Below, piece by piece: positions 1-10,799 of a stretch of 64,000 nt of DNA. Origin of the DNA: Micrasema longulum. Lineage: Eukaryota > Arthropoda > Insecta > Trichoptera > Brachycentridae. The stretch is taken from assembly GCA_022494885.1 (NCBI GenBank), contig JAGVSM010001425.1:1-64000 (forward strand), given 5' to 3'. Each line of letters starts with the position of its first letter. The first letter of the stretch is position 1. The notes under the pieces were generated by a model. The model did not search any database and had not been told where the DNA came from. It saw only the letters and a program-made list of their open reading frames with translations. The translations under genes and the position numbers were made by a program.

Positions 1-415
1 CCATATTTGAACATCTATATTCCTTCAATTCTTTCATCTGTTGATGTTTGTGAAGTTAAAGAGCTGAAACCTTTATTTATGCGGGTGAGATTCATCTAAT
101 TGAATTATTTCACCTACATACTAGGCAACGCCTGAAAATGTTATTTTTTTCAATTTCTTTATTTCTTCATGGACTAGGTGGATTTATCAACAATATTTTG
201 AGTTTTTCCAAATTTTTGTAGACAAGCTTAATTCAGCCATTGACTGGTCATAAGCCCTGTAGATGCCTAGACTTCTATATTATCTTCTCTTAAATGTTCT
301 TCACATATGTTGTAATATGTTATAAACAGCTCCCCAGGGAGTTGAATCCAGTCCTTGTCTACAAAAATTTTAACAAACTCAAAATATTGTCATTTATTAA
401 CACTTACGGATTATT
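1..415 (-). repeat. Dispersed repeat, family D (TTAA-ended), about 1.3 overlapping copies
   Basis: The reverse complement of 1-230 closely matches 42380-42600. The block 236-300 (TCATAAGCCCTGTAGATGCC) recurs near 1196, 3048, 3285, 42650 and 53425 in both orientations. The segment 330-410, with CTCCCCAGGGAGTT, recurs at 42356-42410. A terminal motif TAATATGTTA lies near 315. There is no coding content. The ends and the TTAA context elsewhere suggest a non-autonomous DNA element, possibly piggyBac-like; that superfamily call is inference. Confidence 0.6.
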
Positions 416-679
416 AAATTCATTTTACAAAAATAATAAACAATTTTTAATTCGATAATAATATTTTTTACATATTTTGTAAAGGTTGTCTGAGTCTTTT
501 GTTTAGTTTTGTCTGGTAGCTTATTGTATATTTTAATTCCATGGTTTATTAGTCTCGATTGTCCTTGTCTCGTTTTAGAAGGTTGAATATGATATTTTTC
601 TGATATTCTCGTATTGTGTCCATGTTTACTACAATTTTTTTCAAGTTTTAGTTCTTCGTCTACAATTACATCAGTAGCT

Positions 680-1130
680 TATTTATGGATATTTCTCAAT
701 TTATAAATATTTCTAGTCTACAAAAACGTAAAACTAATATTGATTCCATATATATGTTCGGCATACTGAGGTAATCGATGCTGCATCATTACTGGGACAA
801 GTAAATTTCCATATTTCGACTCGTAGATTGAGAAACAATGAAGAACTGTTCGTGGATCAGCAGAGAACCAACTATGGCCTTAGTTCTCCAACCCGTCTTT
901 GACGCATTGTTAAATTAAGACAAGATCTGGATTTTTTTGTTTTAAGTTTACAGAGATTTAAACGAGCACTAAATAAATAGTCCAGATCTTGTCTCGATTT
1001 CCCTTATATTTGTCAATGCTTCTTTTCTTTTTAAAAATGTTTTTAACTATTCTTTTATTGTAATATTAAAACCCTATAAATTGTATAAATGGACAATGTC
1101 CGTTTATAAGAAAATAAATAAATGATCTAA
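680..1130 (+). mobile_element. LINE 3' end, family J1 (jockey/CR1-like)
   Basis: This is a 5'-truncated non-LTR retrotransposon tail. Positions 690-890 match the 3' part of the better copy at 41700-42333, which encodes a reverse-transcriptase C-terminus. The 3' UTR (900-1105) ends in a hairpin, GGAC-AAT-GTCC (1091-1101), followed by an A-rich AAATAAATAAAT tail. A second J1 tail lies in opposite orientation at 1531-1890, so the two copies form a tail-to-tail inverted repeat. No intact ORF remains. Confidence 0.75.
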
Positions 1131-1140
1131 TAAAGTAGTA

Positions 1141-1330
1141 TTAACATATTACAACAGAGATAAATAACATTTTGAGAAGGTAATATAGAAGTCTAGGCAT
1201 CTACAGGACTTATGACCTGTCATTGGTTGGTTTAAGTGGCCTCTTTACACACTGAGTAACATTCACCATTCTATAGTGTAGATGCTCAGTATTTTAAATA
1301 TTGTTTGATAACATGTTAAATATTTTAGGT
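1141..1330 (+). repeat. Family D repeat, one end plus arm
   Basis: It starts TTAACATATTACAACAGAG and continues through GGCATCTACAGGACTTATGA to the CATTCACCATT block shared with 3110, 42610 and 43010. The start is the mirror image of the family end at 42716-42733, which reads into TGTTAA. Confidence 0.6.
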
Positions 1331-1530
1331 ATACTGTATTGCAGTGTCCTTTTGCCATATTTATTGCAATATCTAGGAACAGCTAGCTCTATTACAGCCA
1401 TACTAGTAAACCTGGTGTTGTAATCATGTACCAACTTGTGTTTATACTCGGAGTGCGACGCATGCTGATAAATTAAGTTGTGCCAAAGTAAAGTAAACTA
1501 ATAATTTATTTACAGATTTATACATAAATG

Positions 1531-1534
1531 ATAT

Positions 1535-1597
<63 letters not shown>

Positions 1598-1890
1598 TTA
1601 ACGGACATAGTCCATGTATACAATTTATAAGGTTTAAATATTACAATAAAAGAGTAGTTTAAAACATTTAAAGAAAAAAGAAAGAAGCATCGACAAACAT
1701 AAGGGACATCGAGACAAGATGTGGACTATTTATTTAGTGCTCGTTTAAATCGTTGTAAACTTAAACCAAAAAAGTCCAGATCCTGTCTTGAGTTAACAAT
1801 ACGACAAAGGCGGGTCATTGGAGAATTTAGGCCATAGTTTGTTCTATGCTGATCGATGAACAAATATTGAAATATTGTGTCTCTGGCGGT
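1531..1890 (-). mobile_element. LINE 3' end, family J1, with (TTTA)n tail
   Basis: This is the inverted copy of 840-1130. The (ATTT)n run at 1533-1600 is its A-rich tail read from the other strand, next to the family hairpin (CGGACATAGTCC, 1602-1613). The 3' UTR then runs to about 1880. About seventeen tail units make it longer than the other J1 tails, so the microsatellite has probably expanded after insertion. Confidence 0.75.
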
Positions 1891-1976
1891 ATACATCTTT
1901 ATGTAGTAGCAATTCGATCATAGAATTTTGCAAAGTTTGAATAAAATTAATATTAGTTTCACTTGAAAACCTCCAG

Positions 1977-2555
1977 TAGCTCGATCACAAATAACTATCG
2001 ACATGCTAATCAGCGACGTGATAACAATTTCTCACTATGGTTATTTATCGTATTCGCAATCACAATGGAACATCCGTGAACACCTAATATTAATTGTCAA
2101 AATATTTATTTTTCGCGACGTATAATCCTGCTGCGCGATCACATATTTGAATTTCACCGGTGTAAATATGGAAAATATTCCAAAACTGCTATTTTTATTT
2201 ATTTATTCATTATTTATCACGCTATTTATTGCATTTAGCCGGCGGTTGGCAAGCCAAATGTCAAGAAAAGCAGGCGCCATTGTAATTGTAATTTAATTTT
2301 CACTTTTTGTACTAGATACTCCTTACTATTTTGCAAATGCAGTATATTGTATTATTTTTTATAGTAAACGCCAATTTTTCGCCAGTGAACTGTATTTATT
2401 TACGAGGAAAACAAACCGATACGAACGTTTACTTAGAGATTACACACGCGTTGACTTATGACTGCGATAACTTAAGCATGTTCATTATAGTTCATTGTGA
2501 TCGCTCACGCTTAGCTTGTTTTTAAGCACTTCGATAGTTATTTGTGATTAAGCCA
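1977..2555 (+). mobile_element. MITE family B, copy 1
   Basis: This is a 579-bp non-autonomous element. It begins TAGCTCGATCACAAATAACT and ends with the near-inverted AGTTATTTGTGATTAAGCCA. It is flanked by CAG (1974-1976) and CAG (2556-2558). It is collinear with copy 2 (28096) and inverted relative to copies at 39193, 48889 and 52032. Internal landmarks are TTTGAATTTCACCGGTGTAA and GGCAAGCCAAATGTCAAG. The small ORF at 2331-2525 lies inside and is not conserved, so it is not coding. Confidence 0.85.
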
Positions 2556-2558
2556 CAG

Positions 2559-2985
2559 GTAGTTATAGCGTATCGTATAATTGATTCAGAGAGAGATAAA
2601 TAAATAATTTGTAAAGTATTAACAGGGACATAATATTTGAATATCTACATTCTATTACTTATTGCTCTTGATTGCTTAGTAATTAAAAAAGCATATCTGG
2701 GAGTATTGGTGTTGGACTGTCAGTGTTACAATATAGCAGTGGTGCATAGGGCACGGCGCTGGCCGGTATTGTCAGTTGTGTACAAACGGTCGACAAGAAA
2801 TATCGCCATTGTGGCGATCTATTTTCGCGAATAATTATTCCGCCGCGACCTGCGACCGATATGCCGCCCTCGCCGGTTAACGAACCCGGAACCGGCCGCG
2901 GCCGAGTGGGAGCCCGGTGGACTAACACATTATATTATCGGATTTCGAACATTTGCGATACGGAACGCTTCGTAGATTTGCTGCA
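2559..2985. other. Unassigned, with a small GC-rich patch
   Basis: Positions 2559-2835 are AT-rich with nothing recognisable. Positions 2838-2925 are strikingly GC-rich (CGCCGCGACC, CCGGTTAACGAACCCGGAACCGG). The short ORFs in both directions over this patch have no family resemblance that I recognise. Confidence 0.3.
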
Positions 2986-2989
2986 AGAA

Positions 2990-3345
2990 ATCACACATTA
3001 CGACAGAGATGCAGAACATTTTAGAGAAGGAAGCACGGAAGTCTAGGCATTTACAGGGTTTATGACCTGTCATTGGCTGGTTTAAATGTGCACTTTGCAC
3101 ACTGTGTAACATTCACCATTTGATGAATATCAAACGGCAGAAACTTAGCTATTGTGAGTATATTCAAATGTTTGCAGACTGACTGGATTCCCTCTTTAGG
3201 GAGTTATTTCGATCTTAAATTACTGTGCCCATGTTTAAACATTTAGCAGAAAGTGGCCACTGAAACCAGCCAATGACAGTACATAAGCCCTGTAAATGCC
3301 TCGGCTTCCATATTCCTTCTCAAAAATGATTTCTTCTCTAAGTTG
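2990..3345. mobile_element. Family D MITE with long inverted repeats
   Basis: The left arm (about 3006-3085) and the right arm (about 3250-3335) are inverted copies: GGCATTTACAGGGTTTATGA on the left is mirrored by TACATAAGCCCTGTAAATGCC on the right, with CCAATGACAG adjoining. The arms are about 80-95 bp and flank a 160-bp centre. This copy shows that family D is a foldback-type element. Confidence 0.7.
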
Positions 3346-3936
3346 AAACAATTTTTTAAAATTTTTATATCCAATTTCCCATTGCAATGAACTTCCCCAT
3401 TTGCTTACGCCGTAAATTTTATAAATATTTATTTATTTATTTAAAACTTTCAGTACAAATTAAAAGTACTTTGGTGGACTTATTGCTGAAAGCAATATTT
3501 TCCGGGCAACCAAAAAACAGACTGGTCAAAATAAGAGATCAGCCAAAATTTTGGACTAAAAAACCAAATATATACATCAAAAGATACATATATATGTTAA
3601 AATAAATTAAAATAAAATCCAATTACTTAAAAATTACAGCTGTTTTTTAATTGGGAGATAAGGCTTGCACATATTAATTAGTAAAAAAATAAATTTAAAA
3701 AAGTAAAATATGTTATACATATCAAACTATGAGGAATGTGGAATCAGATAATGAGTTTGGAAGGAGAGAGAAAGAGGAACCAAGGAAAGAGAAAGGGATA
3801 AAAATATATAATTGAGAAAAAAAAATCAGTAAAAACTTAGGGAGTTCAGGATTCTGGAGACATATAATAATGTTTCAGGTGTTTCTTGAAGTTGGCTAGA
3901 GAACGTGTGCAGAAGGTGAAATATGCCATATATATA
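3346..3936. other. AT-rich DNA, nothing recognised
   Basis: It contains short A/T runs and a purine-rich stretch (3757-3800). The 72-codon ORF at 3387-3605 is lysine-rich from base composition and resembles no family I know. Confidence 0.3.
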
Positions 3937-4293
3937 TAATAAGCCTTCGTATTATATTAAACGGTATTAATTTACTAAATATTTATTTAATGTTTTTTTT
4001 TTACGTTTGCCTAATAAAAGTACATGTTTTTTTTTATAGTTCTGTCAGTAAAATATTTTTTTGCGGCATGCGTGAAGTGGCCGCGTAATGTTGCTAAACT
4101 GCGAACAATATATTATCATAACACAAATATAAGATAATTGTGTGTTATGCTATATTTACCACAAAAAATATTTTATTGACTGGACTCTAAAAAAACAGAC
4201 ACTTTTATTAGGCAAACGGAAAAAAATCATTAAATATTAATTTAGTAATTTAGTAAAATAATACAATTTATTATAAGACTAAGGCTTATTAAT
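3937..4293. mobile_element. Foldback MITE, about 357 bp
   Basis: Both ends read AATAAGCCTT inward and the inverted arms extend about 150 bp. Landmarks are TTTGCCTAATAAAAGT on the left (about 4007-4023), mirrored by ACTTTTATTAGGCAAA (4201-4216), and GTAAAATATTTTTT mirrored by AAAAAATATTTTAT. The flanks carry TA, so a Tc1/mariner-type origin is likely but unproven. Confidence 0.75.
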
Positions 4294-4639
4294 AGAAAGC
4301 CGGGTATAAAATTTCACTACCCTGGAAATACTGACGAAATGTCCGACATGTTTTATTTAACTATCTGACAGACGGTAAAATAATCGAATTCTTAAATAAT
4401 ATTATTTACGAATTCGCCACTTACACATGGAATGTGATCCAACCCTATTCCCTTTTAGTCCCAGCAGTATTTTGACACTTAAAAACGACACAACACGGCA
4501 TAATTGAATTTCTATAGGCAGTTGCGTACTAAGCGACGTCTACAAAGTAACTAATGACCAAAACGTAAAACTACTCATTTAATTAATGAAAATGTCTCTC
4601 CCTGTTGGACTCATAATCTAATAATTTTGAAAATAAAGA
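4294..4639. other. Unique DNA, nothing recognised
   Basis: There is no repeat match within the window and no ORF of note. Confidence 0.3.
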
Positions 4640-5090
4640 AGTCCCTATATGTATGCTTAAAAAGACATGTATATGAAACGTTCATATTGCCGATGACAAC
4701 ATACGGACTAGAAACCATGTCTGTATCTGTAACTCAAAACAAGTAGCCAGAAATTAAAATGCCTGCAACGATCCATGGAAAGACAGATGCTCGGTGTATG
4801 TCTAAGAGACAGAGTAAGAAATGAAGAAATAAGGCGCCGAACCGGAGTCGTGGATGTCGTGAATCGTGCAGGGAAATTGAAATGGCAGTGGGCAGGACAC
4901 TCGGCGAGGCAAAATGATGGCAGGTAGACATCCAGAATAATAAAGTGGAGACCAGTGTTGGAAGGCCACAGAAAAGATGGGTCAATGATATACCCTCTCT
5001 CGATAAAAGCGGGTGATAGGAAGGAATAACGACGTTTGGAAGATGCCATCCAGCAGTGGAGAGAATAAGGCTGAAGAAGAAGGATATTTT
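4640..5090 (+). mobile_element. LINE fragment: reverse-transcriptase C-terminus, RTE-like
   Basis: Conceptual translation gives a tail of the kind seen in arthropod RTE-type LINEs: LPMTTYGLET, then MERQMLGVCLRDRVRNEEIR (about 4770-4830), RRTGVVDVVN and LKWQWAGHSAR. Several frame changes and stops show decay. The family recurs at 60120-60580, where ERQMLSVRLRD and NEEIRR are readable. Antisense ORFs over this stretch (4708-5049) are shadows. Confidence 0.8.
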
Positions 5091-6068
5091 GCCGTAGGGC
5101 TGAAGTTCCTCATTGGTTTCTTAAACTGGTAAAGCCAGTTCTATCTTTTTCAGTTCAGCATTAGACACATTTTTTTCCCTTTCATTGGCTGCACCAACGT
5201 TCAGATTCCTTGGCGCAACACTATTATGGCCCATTGATACTATTGACCTATATTTTTTGTTTGATTAAATCAGCCAGGGGGCAAGCGCCCAGCCCTGCCC
5301 CGCGCGGCTACGCCTGTGGCCGGCGCCCTGTCCTCGTTTCGCTCGGTCAATTATCAGCTTTGCTGTTCGATATATCGAAGCACTTTATTTATCCGTAGCG
5401 AGATACCGGTAGATGGTCGTGAATGAAGAGGAGATAGCGAATAATTCGGTATCGATTTTTGCTTTATCTTTTCATGACCGGAAAATTTTTGCGCAAAGCA
5501 AACTGTATTATTATTTATAAAAACACTTATGATTATACAAATATTTAATACTTTTGTAACGATTTTTATGCTTCTTCATACTTTTTTAGCTTGTATTTAT
5601 GTGTTTGTAATTTTAATACGCTTTTGATATTTTTTAACCTGTTTGGGTTCATATATTTTGTTAATTTAAAAAAAAAATTCATTCTTGTAATTTTTTAACA
5701 TTTGCACTCTCATTCTGGTTCAGCTTTAGCTTTTAAACTTATATTTATATTTTTCTTTTTTTGTTTATTAATTGTATTATGTATATGTCACTTTAATTCA
5801 TTTTCATACCTTGTGTCATGTTTATTTTGTAATTTTTTGAAACTTTTTATTATCCTTTTAATTTGTAGTGTATCAAAATTTTTATTCTGCTTTTGTAAAT
5901 AATGTTGTAGTTTAAAATGTAAAAACGTCTGTAAATAAAGATTGTTATCTGCACATGCGACATCCCTACATGGGTTTTTTACAAAAACTCCTTGGGAATA
6001 TTATATAAAATTATGCATAATATGTTTTCAATTTAAATTAAAAAAAACACTTACATTAAAAAAAAAAG
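5091..6068. other. Mostly AT-rich unique DNA with one GC-rich block
   Basis: Positions 5096-5124 (GTAGGGCTGAAGTTCCTCAT) repeat exactly at 53697 and degenerately at 58300. Positions 5270-5350 are GC-rich. They sit in a 62-codon ORF (5210-5398) whose first 25 codons are hydrophobic, but the rest is composition-driven, so I do not call it a gene. Positions 5500-6050 are T-rich with nothing recognisable. Confidence 0.35.
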
Positions 6069-6335
6069 TCGGCCTCGTGGTGTAGTGGTCAGCGCGTTTG
6101 CCTACTATGCAAGAGGTTTCAGATTCGATTCCCGACATGGTTGACATTAAATATTTATTTAACGTGTTTTTACACTGAATATTTCAAAGACTCTGGACCG
6201 GTACCTGAAGCATTAGACTGATCATCTTACCTTCATGTAAAAAAAATGATCAAGATACTCTGCGATTGGTGAACCAATGCAGTGCTCTATGCACCATTAG
6301 GTGGGGAAGGCAATGGTGATGATTAAATGAATGAT
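6069..6335 (+). mobile_element. tRNA-derived SINE, family S1, near full length
   Basis: The head is tRNA-like: an A-box region TGGTGTAGTGGTCAGCGCG and a B box GATTCGATTCC at about 6123-6133. The body carries GACTCTGGACCGGTACCTGA, then AGACTGATCATCTTACCTTC, and an end with CAGTGCTCTATGCACCATTA. The same order recurs, complete or partial, at 14240, 16285, 16795, 19185, 25205, 29815 and 56825. Transcription would use RNA polymerase III from the internal boxes. Confidence 0.85.
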
Positions 6336-6423
6336 TTTACTATAACTTCTCAGGAATCTCTGCATAGCATATTGAAACCATTGTACAAGTTCCATGTGTT
6401 TTGTTTTTATGAGAAAAATAGAA

Positions 6424-6599
6424 TAAAATAAAATAAAATAAAATAAAATAAAATAAAACAAAATAAAATAAAATAAAATAAAATAAAATAAAATAAAATA
6501 AAATAAAATAAAATAAAATAAAATAAAATAAAATAAAATAAAATAAAATAAAATAAAATAAAATAAAATAAAATAAAATAAAATAAAATAAAATAAAAT
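6424..6599. repeat. (AAAAT)n microsatellite, about 35 units
   Basis: It is an almost perfect run of AAAAT, with one AAAAC-type interruption near 6456. The long ORF across it on the minus strand is an artefact of a 15-nt periodic reading frame. It begins about 90 bp after the S1 SINE and may have grown from an A-rich tail. Confidence 0.95.
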
Positions 6600-6619
6600 G
6601 TTCTACAAAAATGACACAA

Positions 6620-7770
6620 ACAAAATGAGAGAATTACCAGCGGAGGGAGTAAGTGTCGCTCGTCATATCACGTCGACTTTGGCAAGCAGAACACGTAGTA
6701 CAGTAAAAAGCACTGACTGTTTACATCGATCTACTGTAGGTTCTATTCAGTATGTCGCTCCCTTCTGCATACGCGTCACCTTTGTTTATCGTTTCATTAT
6801 ACGCCTGACTTACTGAGCAGGAAAGAGATAGGCGATAGTTCACGACTGGTAACATGTAAATAAAACGTTTTTTAACATTCGAATACCTATTTTAAACAAG
6901 TATCGATTAAGATAAAAACATTGCTTACCGGTAAAAGGTTAAACCTTCGCTATTACTATATTTTCCACATCGATTGAAGCAGTGTCTTAGCGTACATTTA
7001 GCAGTAGCAAGCGGTGAGATTTTAGATTGGTAAGCTGCAAAAATTCTGATAAAATGGCTATAGCGGTAGTTTGGCACATAAAAAAGGTCTATTTCGTATT
7101 TGACTAGCGTTTACCCGCGGCTTCGCTTACATGGTATTAGGGAGAATTTATTTAGGTAATAAATTAGTTGTGTCGTTTATCAATAAGAGTTTTCGTTTAT
7201 TAATAAGAATTTTCCCGATGGAATAATATATTTTTTCGGGATTGAAAGATGCTTGGTTTTCCAACTAACGCCCTGAAAGAAATACGATAATCCATTAGCC
7301 TATGTCTATGGTGACGTAGAATCGTTATTCTGTCCACAAATCAAAAATCCTACTACAAAACCAACACGAAAAGCTAACCGAACTAACCACAGATAAAGCA
7401 TGTCATTATGGAAATTATAATCTTCTGTAATCCGGTAGTAATTATTTTGGCCGATAGAGGTGTAGCTTGCTCGCTGTATTGAATATGATGAAAATTGATT
7501 AACCCAAGAAATGCAATGTATTATTATTAAAACAATATTTGTGATATATTTTTTTCCTAATGATAATGTAATATAAAACATTACTTTCGATGTCAAAAAA
7601 TAAGCTGCAAATAATCGGTTATTGGGAGAGCTCGCCCCTGACATATAGGCATTTTAGTAATTTCGAGGAGACAAAAGTTCAAAAGTAGCCGGCGAACGCT
7701 CGCAACAGACTAAAGTCCGTTCTATCGAACATATGCCAATAGGCCGCAGGTTGAGAGAACATATTTCGAA
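6620..7770 (+). repeat. Repeat E (occupied copy), split by a hAT-like insertion
   Basis: The segments 6625-7001 and 7641-7770 match, in inverted orientation, the continuous block 26330-26815. Shared landmarks include ACAGTAAAAAGCACTGACTG (about 6700), GCATACGCGTCACCTTT (about 6767) and CATTTTAGTAATTTCGAGGA (about 7651). No coding capacity is visible, and the class of repeat E is unknown. Confidence 0.75.
7002..7640. mobile_element. Non-autonomous hAT-like element, 639 bp, 8-bp target duplication
   Basis: The element begins CAGTAGCAAGC and ends GCTCGCCCCTG, i.e. CAGGGGCGAGC inverted. It is flanked by ACATTTAG (6994-7001) and ACATATAG (7641-7648), an 8-bp duplication with one mismatch, which is the size typical of hAT. 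The paralogous block at 26330-26815 lacks it. Inside lies the dispersed motif CCGCGGCTTCGCTTACATGG (about 7114-7133), shared with 9735-10000. No transposase ORF is visible. Confidence 0.7.
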
Positions 7771-9734
7771 CGCTCATGTTTACTCTAGACATATACCTCA
7801 ATGTAAAAAAATATTTTAACCGCTCTGGTGTGAAGTTGAAGAAAATAACACGCGTCGTTGTTCTACAATCGTGACGAATGAATCTCTCTTTCAGTCATTT
7901 ATTACTCAATCCGATTTAAACAAAAAGTATTCTAAATTTTATAATTTGAATTCGCTATAAAGTAATATTGCAAATATGCAAAATTGGAAAATTAATAGAA
8001 GCTAACTGAGCGAGCTTAGAATTTTAATTTTGTTATGAAAACTCACGACGGAGTGTTAGGAAAGCAACGCGTGTTTCACAGAACTACTACGAGATGCGGC
8101 GTATGTCTCAAGGTGACGTCATCATCTGCATTAATAACCAGTTTGAAATTTGATAGTGGTGTTTCAGCTGCTCGAGGAATGTATTGTTTTGTTCAGTCCG
8201 CGGTGGGGCGGGGCGTGGGCTCCTCCAAAGAACCAGTAACTGGATCTGGATAACTACTGAATTCAATGTCTCTTTTTTCTATGAAAGCACCCACCCCTTT
8301 CCCTAAACTGCTCATGAAGACTTGTCTTTCTTTAGTTTTGCATATTCACTATCAATTTTCAAAATCTAATTTAAAAAAAAAATCAAACCGCGAAAATAAC
8401 AAAACGAAACTTTAAAAGCTTTCATTGTACCCCTCACTGCAGAATTGTCAATTTCTCACCTTAGTACATTCACCTTATTCGAGTTTCCCGGAATGGCTGT
8501 GAAGGAAAACAGCGTTAAATTGGGACCGCGGCCGTACGTTCCAAATCATGCTTCGAAAAGGAAGAACCCCGAGTACATATAGGAAACATTTAAAGGATTC
8601 GCCTGATACAACACGCACTAAAATAAGAGAAGAAAATTTCGCATTCCAAAGCACATAAGTACGTCAAATTATCAAGACACGACTGGCAAAGTCCTAACAC
8701 AGATCTTAACACGATCCCTATCGAACTCATGCGAAATTCCCATTCGCCATAACACTGATCCTTCACAAATCCCAAACTGCCCTAATACCATAAGTAAAAA
8801 CGATCCTCCGCAAATACCCTAATCGTCCTAACAACCTCTCGGACCTTAGAGCAGACGAAACGGGTCCTAGAGCACGGTCAACGCGCGCAGTCTACTATTT
8901 AGATTAGTAATTTAGCACTTTTCTTTCATGGGACAAGAACAACACAGACGGACAAGAGTTTAGTTCAGACAACCGATGCAAGTACCCAAATATGCATTTA
9001 TTTACCTTCTTCAATTCTCTTATATACCTTCCTAAAACACTCGATGCAAATGTATTTTATAAACGTAAATATAAATATAGTATATATTTAAATATATTAC
9101 ACAGTTCTTTAGTCTGTGTTGATATGAGAGGTACATTCATTTCCTAATCTGTGTATACGCGGTATAGGTAGTGATAAAGATAGTTGGTTTGAGAAAGGTG
9201 ACAATAATATAGAGTATTTTGTCTAGTTCTACGTGTTGGTATATAAAATACTATCATCTCGGAACTTGTTTTAATGACTTAGTGTATTCTGCCAGTAAAG
9301 CCTCGATATACAAGAATATAAATAATATGTAACATGTAATAATAATTAGTACAGTTTTTGACGTTCATCTGTCAGTGTGACGTTTTGTTTTAATTTGGCG
9401 CTGTACAATCCGCCGCTAACTTCACGCGGCGGCGGCGGTTACCCAGTACCCAGCTCCAGTACCCGCCACATATCGCCGTATCGGTGTACGTTGTACCGCA
9501 GCCCACGGAGCCATACCCTTGCGTGACCCTGTCTCCCAAACCGGTCCTCAGTATAATTCCCGATACGATTTGCATACAATGGGACGCCCATTCTCTTTCT
9601 TCCATACTTGGTTTACTACGAATGTACAAACTTACGCTTGCACGCCGCGCCGCACATCGCGACCCGCACTCGACAGCTCGTTATCACCGGGAATACAAAT
9701 CTGGGTAGATGTAAATGATTTGTCCTTCTAATTT
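7771..9734. other. Largely unique DNA
   Basis: Positions 8281-8350 (AAAGCACCCACCCCTTTCCC) are repeated inverted at 33555-33630. Positions 9000-9360 are AT-rich. Positions 9405-9680 are GC-enriched and contain GCGGCGGCGGCGG and overlapping ORFs on both strands (9484-9708, 9390-9629); none resembles a family, and the two-strand openness argues for composition rather than coding. The 72-codon ORF at 8035-8253 is also unrecognised. Confidence 0.35.
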
Positions 9735-10000
9735 ATTATTAGCTTTTAACCGCGGTTTCGCTCGCGTGGAATAAGGGAGAAATAAGTTAGTTTGGTTTCT
9801 TAGCAATAAGAATTTTCCCGATTGAAGGATATATTTATTCGGGATAGAAAGTAACTTGTATCGATTGCCGGTCTTCCAACTATCACTATGAAAAAATACG
9901 ACAGTCTGTTAGTCTATGGTGACGTAGCATCGTTCACAAATCCAAAATCCTACCACAAAATCAAAATGAAAAGCAAACCAAACTAACCATAGATAAATAT
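9735..10000 (+). repeat. Dispersed repeat with CCGCGGTTTCGCTCGCGTGG
   Basis: Positions 9747-9990 are a diverged copy of 7105-7410. Both carry AAGAATTTTCCCGAT, TCTATGGTGACGTAG, an ACAAATC(C/A)AAAATCCTAC block and CTAACCA(C/T)AGATAAA in the same order. Sequences of this type are common in insect genomes. Here one copy lies inside the hAT-like element and this one does not. Confidence 0.65.
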
Positions 10001-10014
10001 AGCCTACTTTGAAA

Positions 10015-10260
10015 TGGACCAATCTCTTAATTTGTCTTCATTGGAGAAACGTAGAACTGAGATGAACCTTATGCCTTTTTAAAATACTTACTGCTATAAG
10101 TGATGTCCTATCTCTGTTGCAGTCAATTCCTTTTCATGTTCCCAACCGTGTCACCAGAAGTAAAAATCTGCTATCTATTAAACTTTTTAAGATGAACTTC
10201 TGTTTTTACGCCCCAATGTTCAGAATGTGTAGATAAGTCTTCGTCACACAACTTGGAATC
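10015..10260 (+). mobile_element. LINE C-terminal fragment, jockey-like (family J7)
   Basis: Frame-corrected reading gives LEKRRTEMNLMPF, then ISDVLSLLQSIPFHVPNRVT and FCFYAPMFRMC, a typical C-terminal tail after the reverse-transcriptase domain. The same tail is present inverted at 45385-45615 (NFCFYAPMFRMCR). At least two frameshifts are present. Confidence 0.7.
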
Positions 10261-10799
10261 CTTTAGTATAGATCTTCCGGCTTTTCCTAGATCATTCGAG
10301 CATTCTGCTTGGATCTTCAGTTGTAACCGCAGGACCAGAAATGTGTCAATGAATCTTATAAAAAAAGTCTAATGTACCTTCTTAAACTGAAACAATGTCT
10401 GAGATGGGAAAGTTGGAGGATATCGAAGCGTCATTGTAAGTCAATTTATTTAGGTTTTATGATAGGCTCCGTGCAACCTCCCCAGCCATTGGGCTGTATA
10501 CACTATACCATAGGAAGCCGCTGACTGAGAAAGAGTAAAATACACAGTTCTGAGAGTTCCAATGTTTAAGATGTTCCCAAGTGAGCAGAAAACATTTTTC
10601 ACAGTTTCACACAGTTTTCTTGATCTGATAATAGCTGATTCTGGTCGTTATGTCCTTTTAATTTCCCCGCTTTTATTAAATGATGTAATGTCTTATTTAC
10701 TGTTAGTTAAAATGTTTTGCTGGCTGATACCATTACCGATCTTCAGGAGCTGTTAAATAGTGTGGATGCATTTGGCAAACAATTAATGTTTGTAAAATA
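10261..10799. other. Unique DNA, nothing recognised
   Basis: The 64-codon ORF at 10562-10756 is hydrophobic but unsupported by any motif or repeat. Confidence 0.3.

Noticed and set aside
5210..5398. ORF with a hydrophobic, signal-peptide-like start
   Set aside because: The downstream half is GC-rich low complexity and nothing supports a gene; the hydrophobic start is expected from T-rich DNA.
6069..6141. Possible functional tRNA gene
   Set aside because: The head continues into a conserved SINE body shared by several copies, and the cloverleaf is degenerate; the same applies to 18838 and 22670.
6407..6619. 70-codon minus-strand ORF of repeated Phe/Ile/Leu/Tyr
   Set aside because: It is the AAAAT microsatellite read in frame; pentamer periodicity has no stop codons in that frame.
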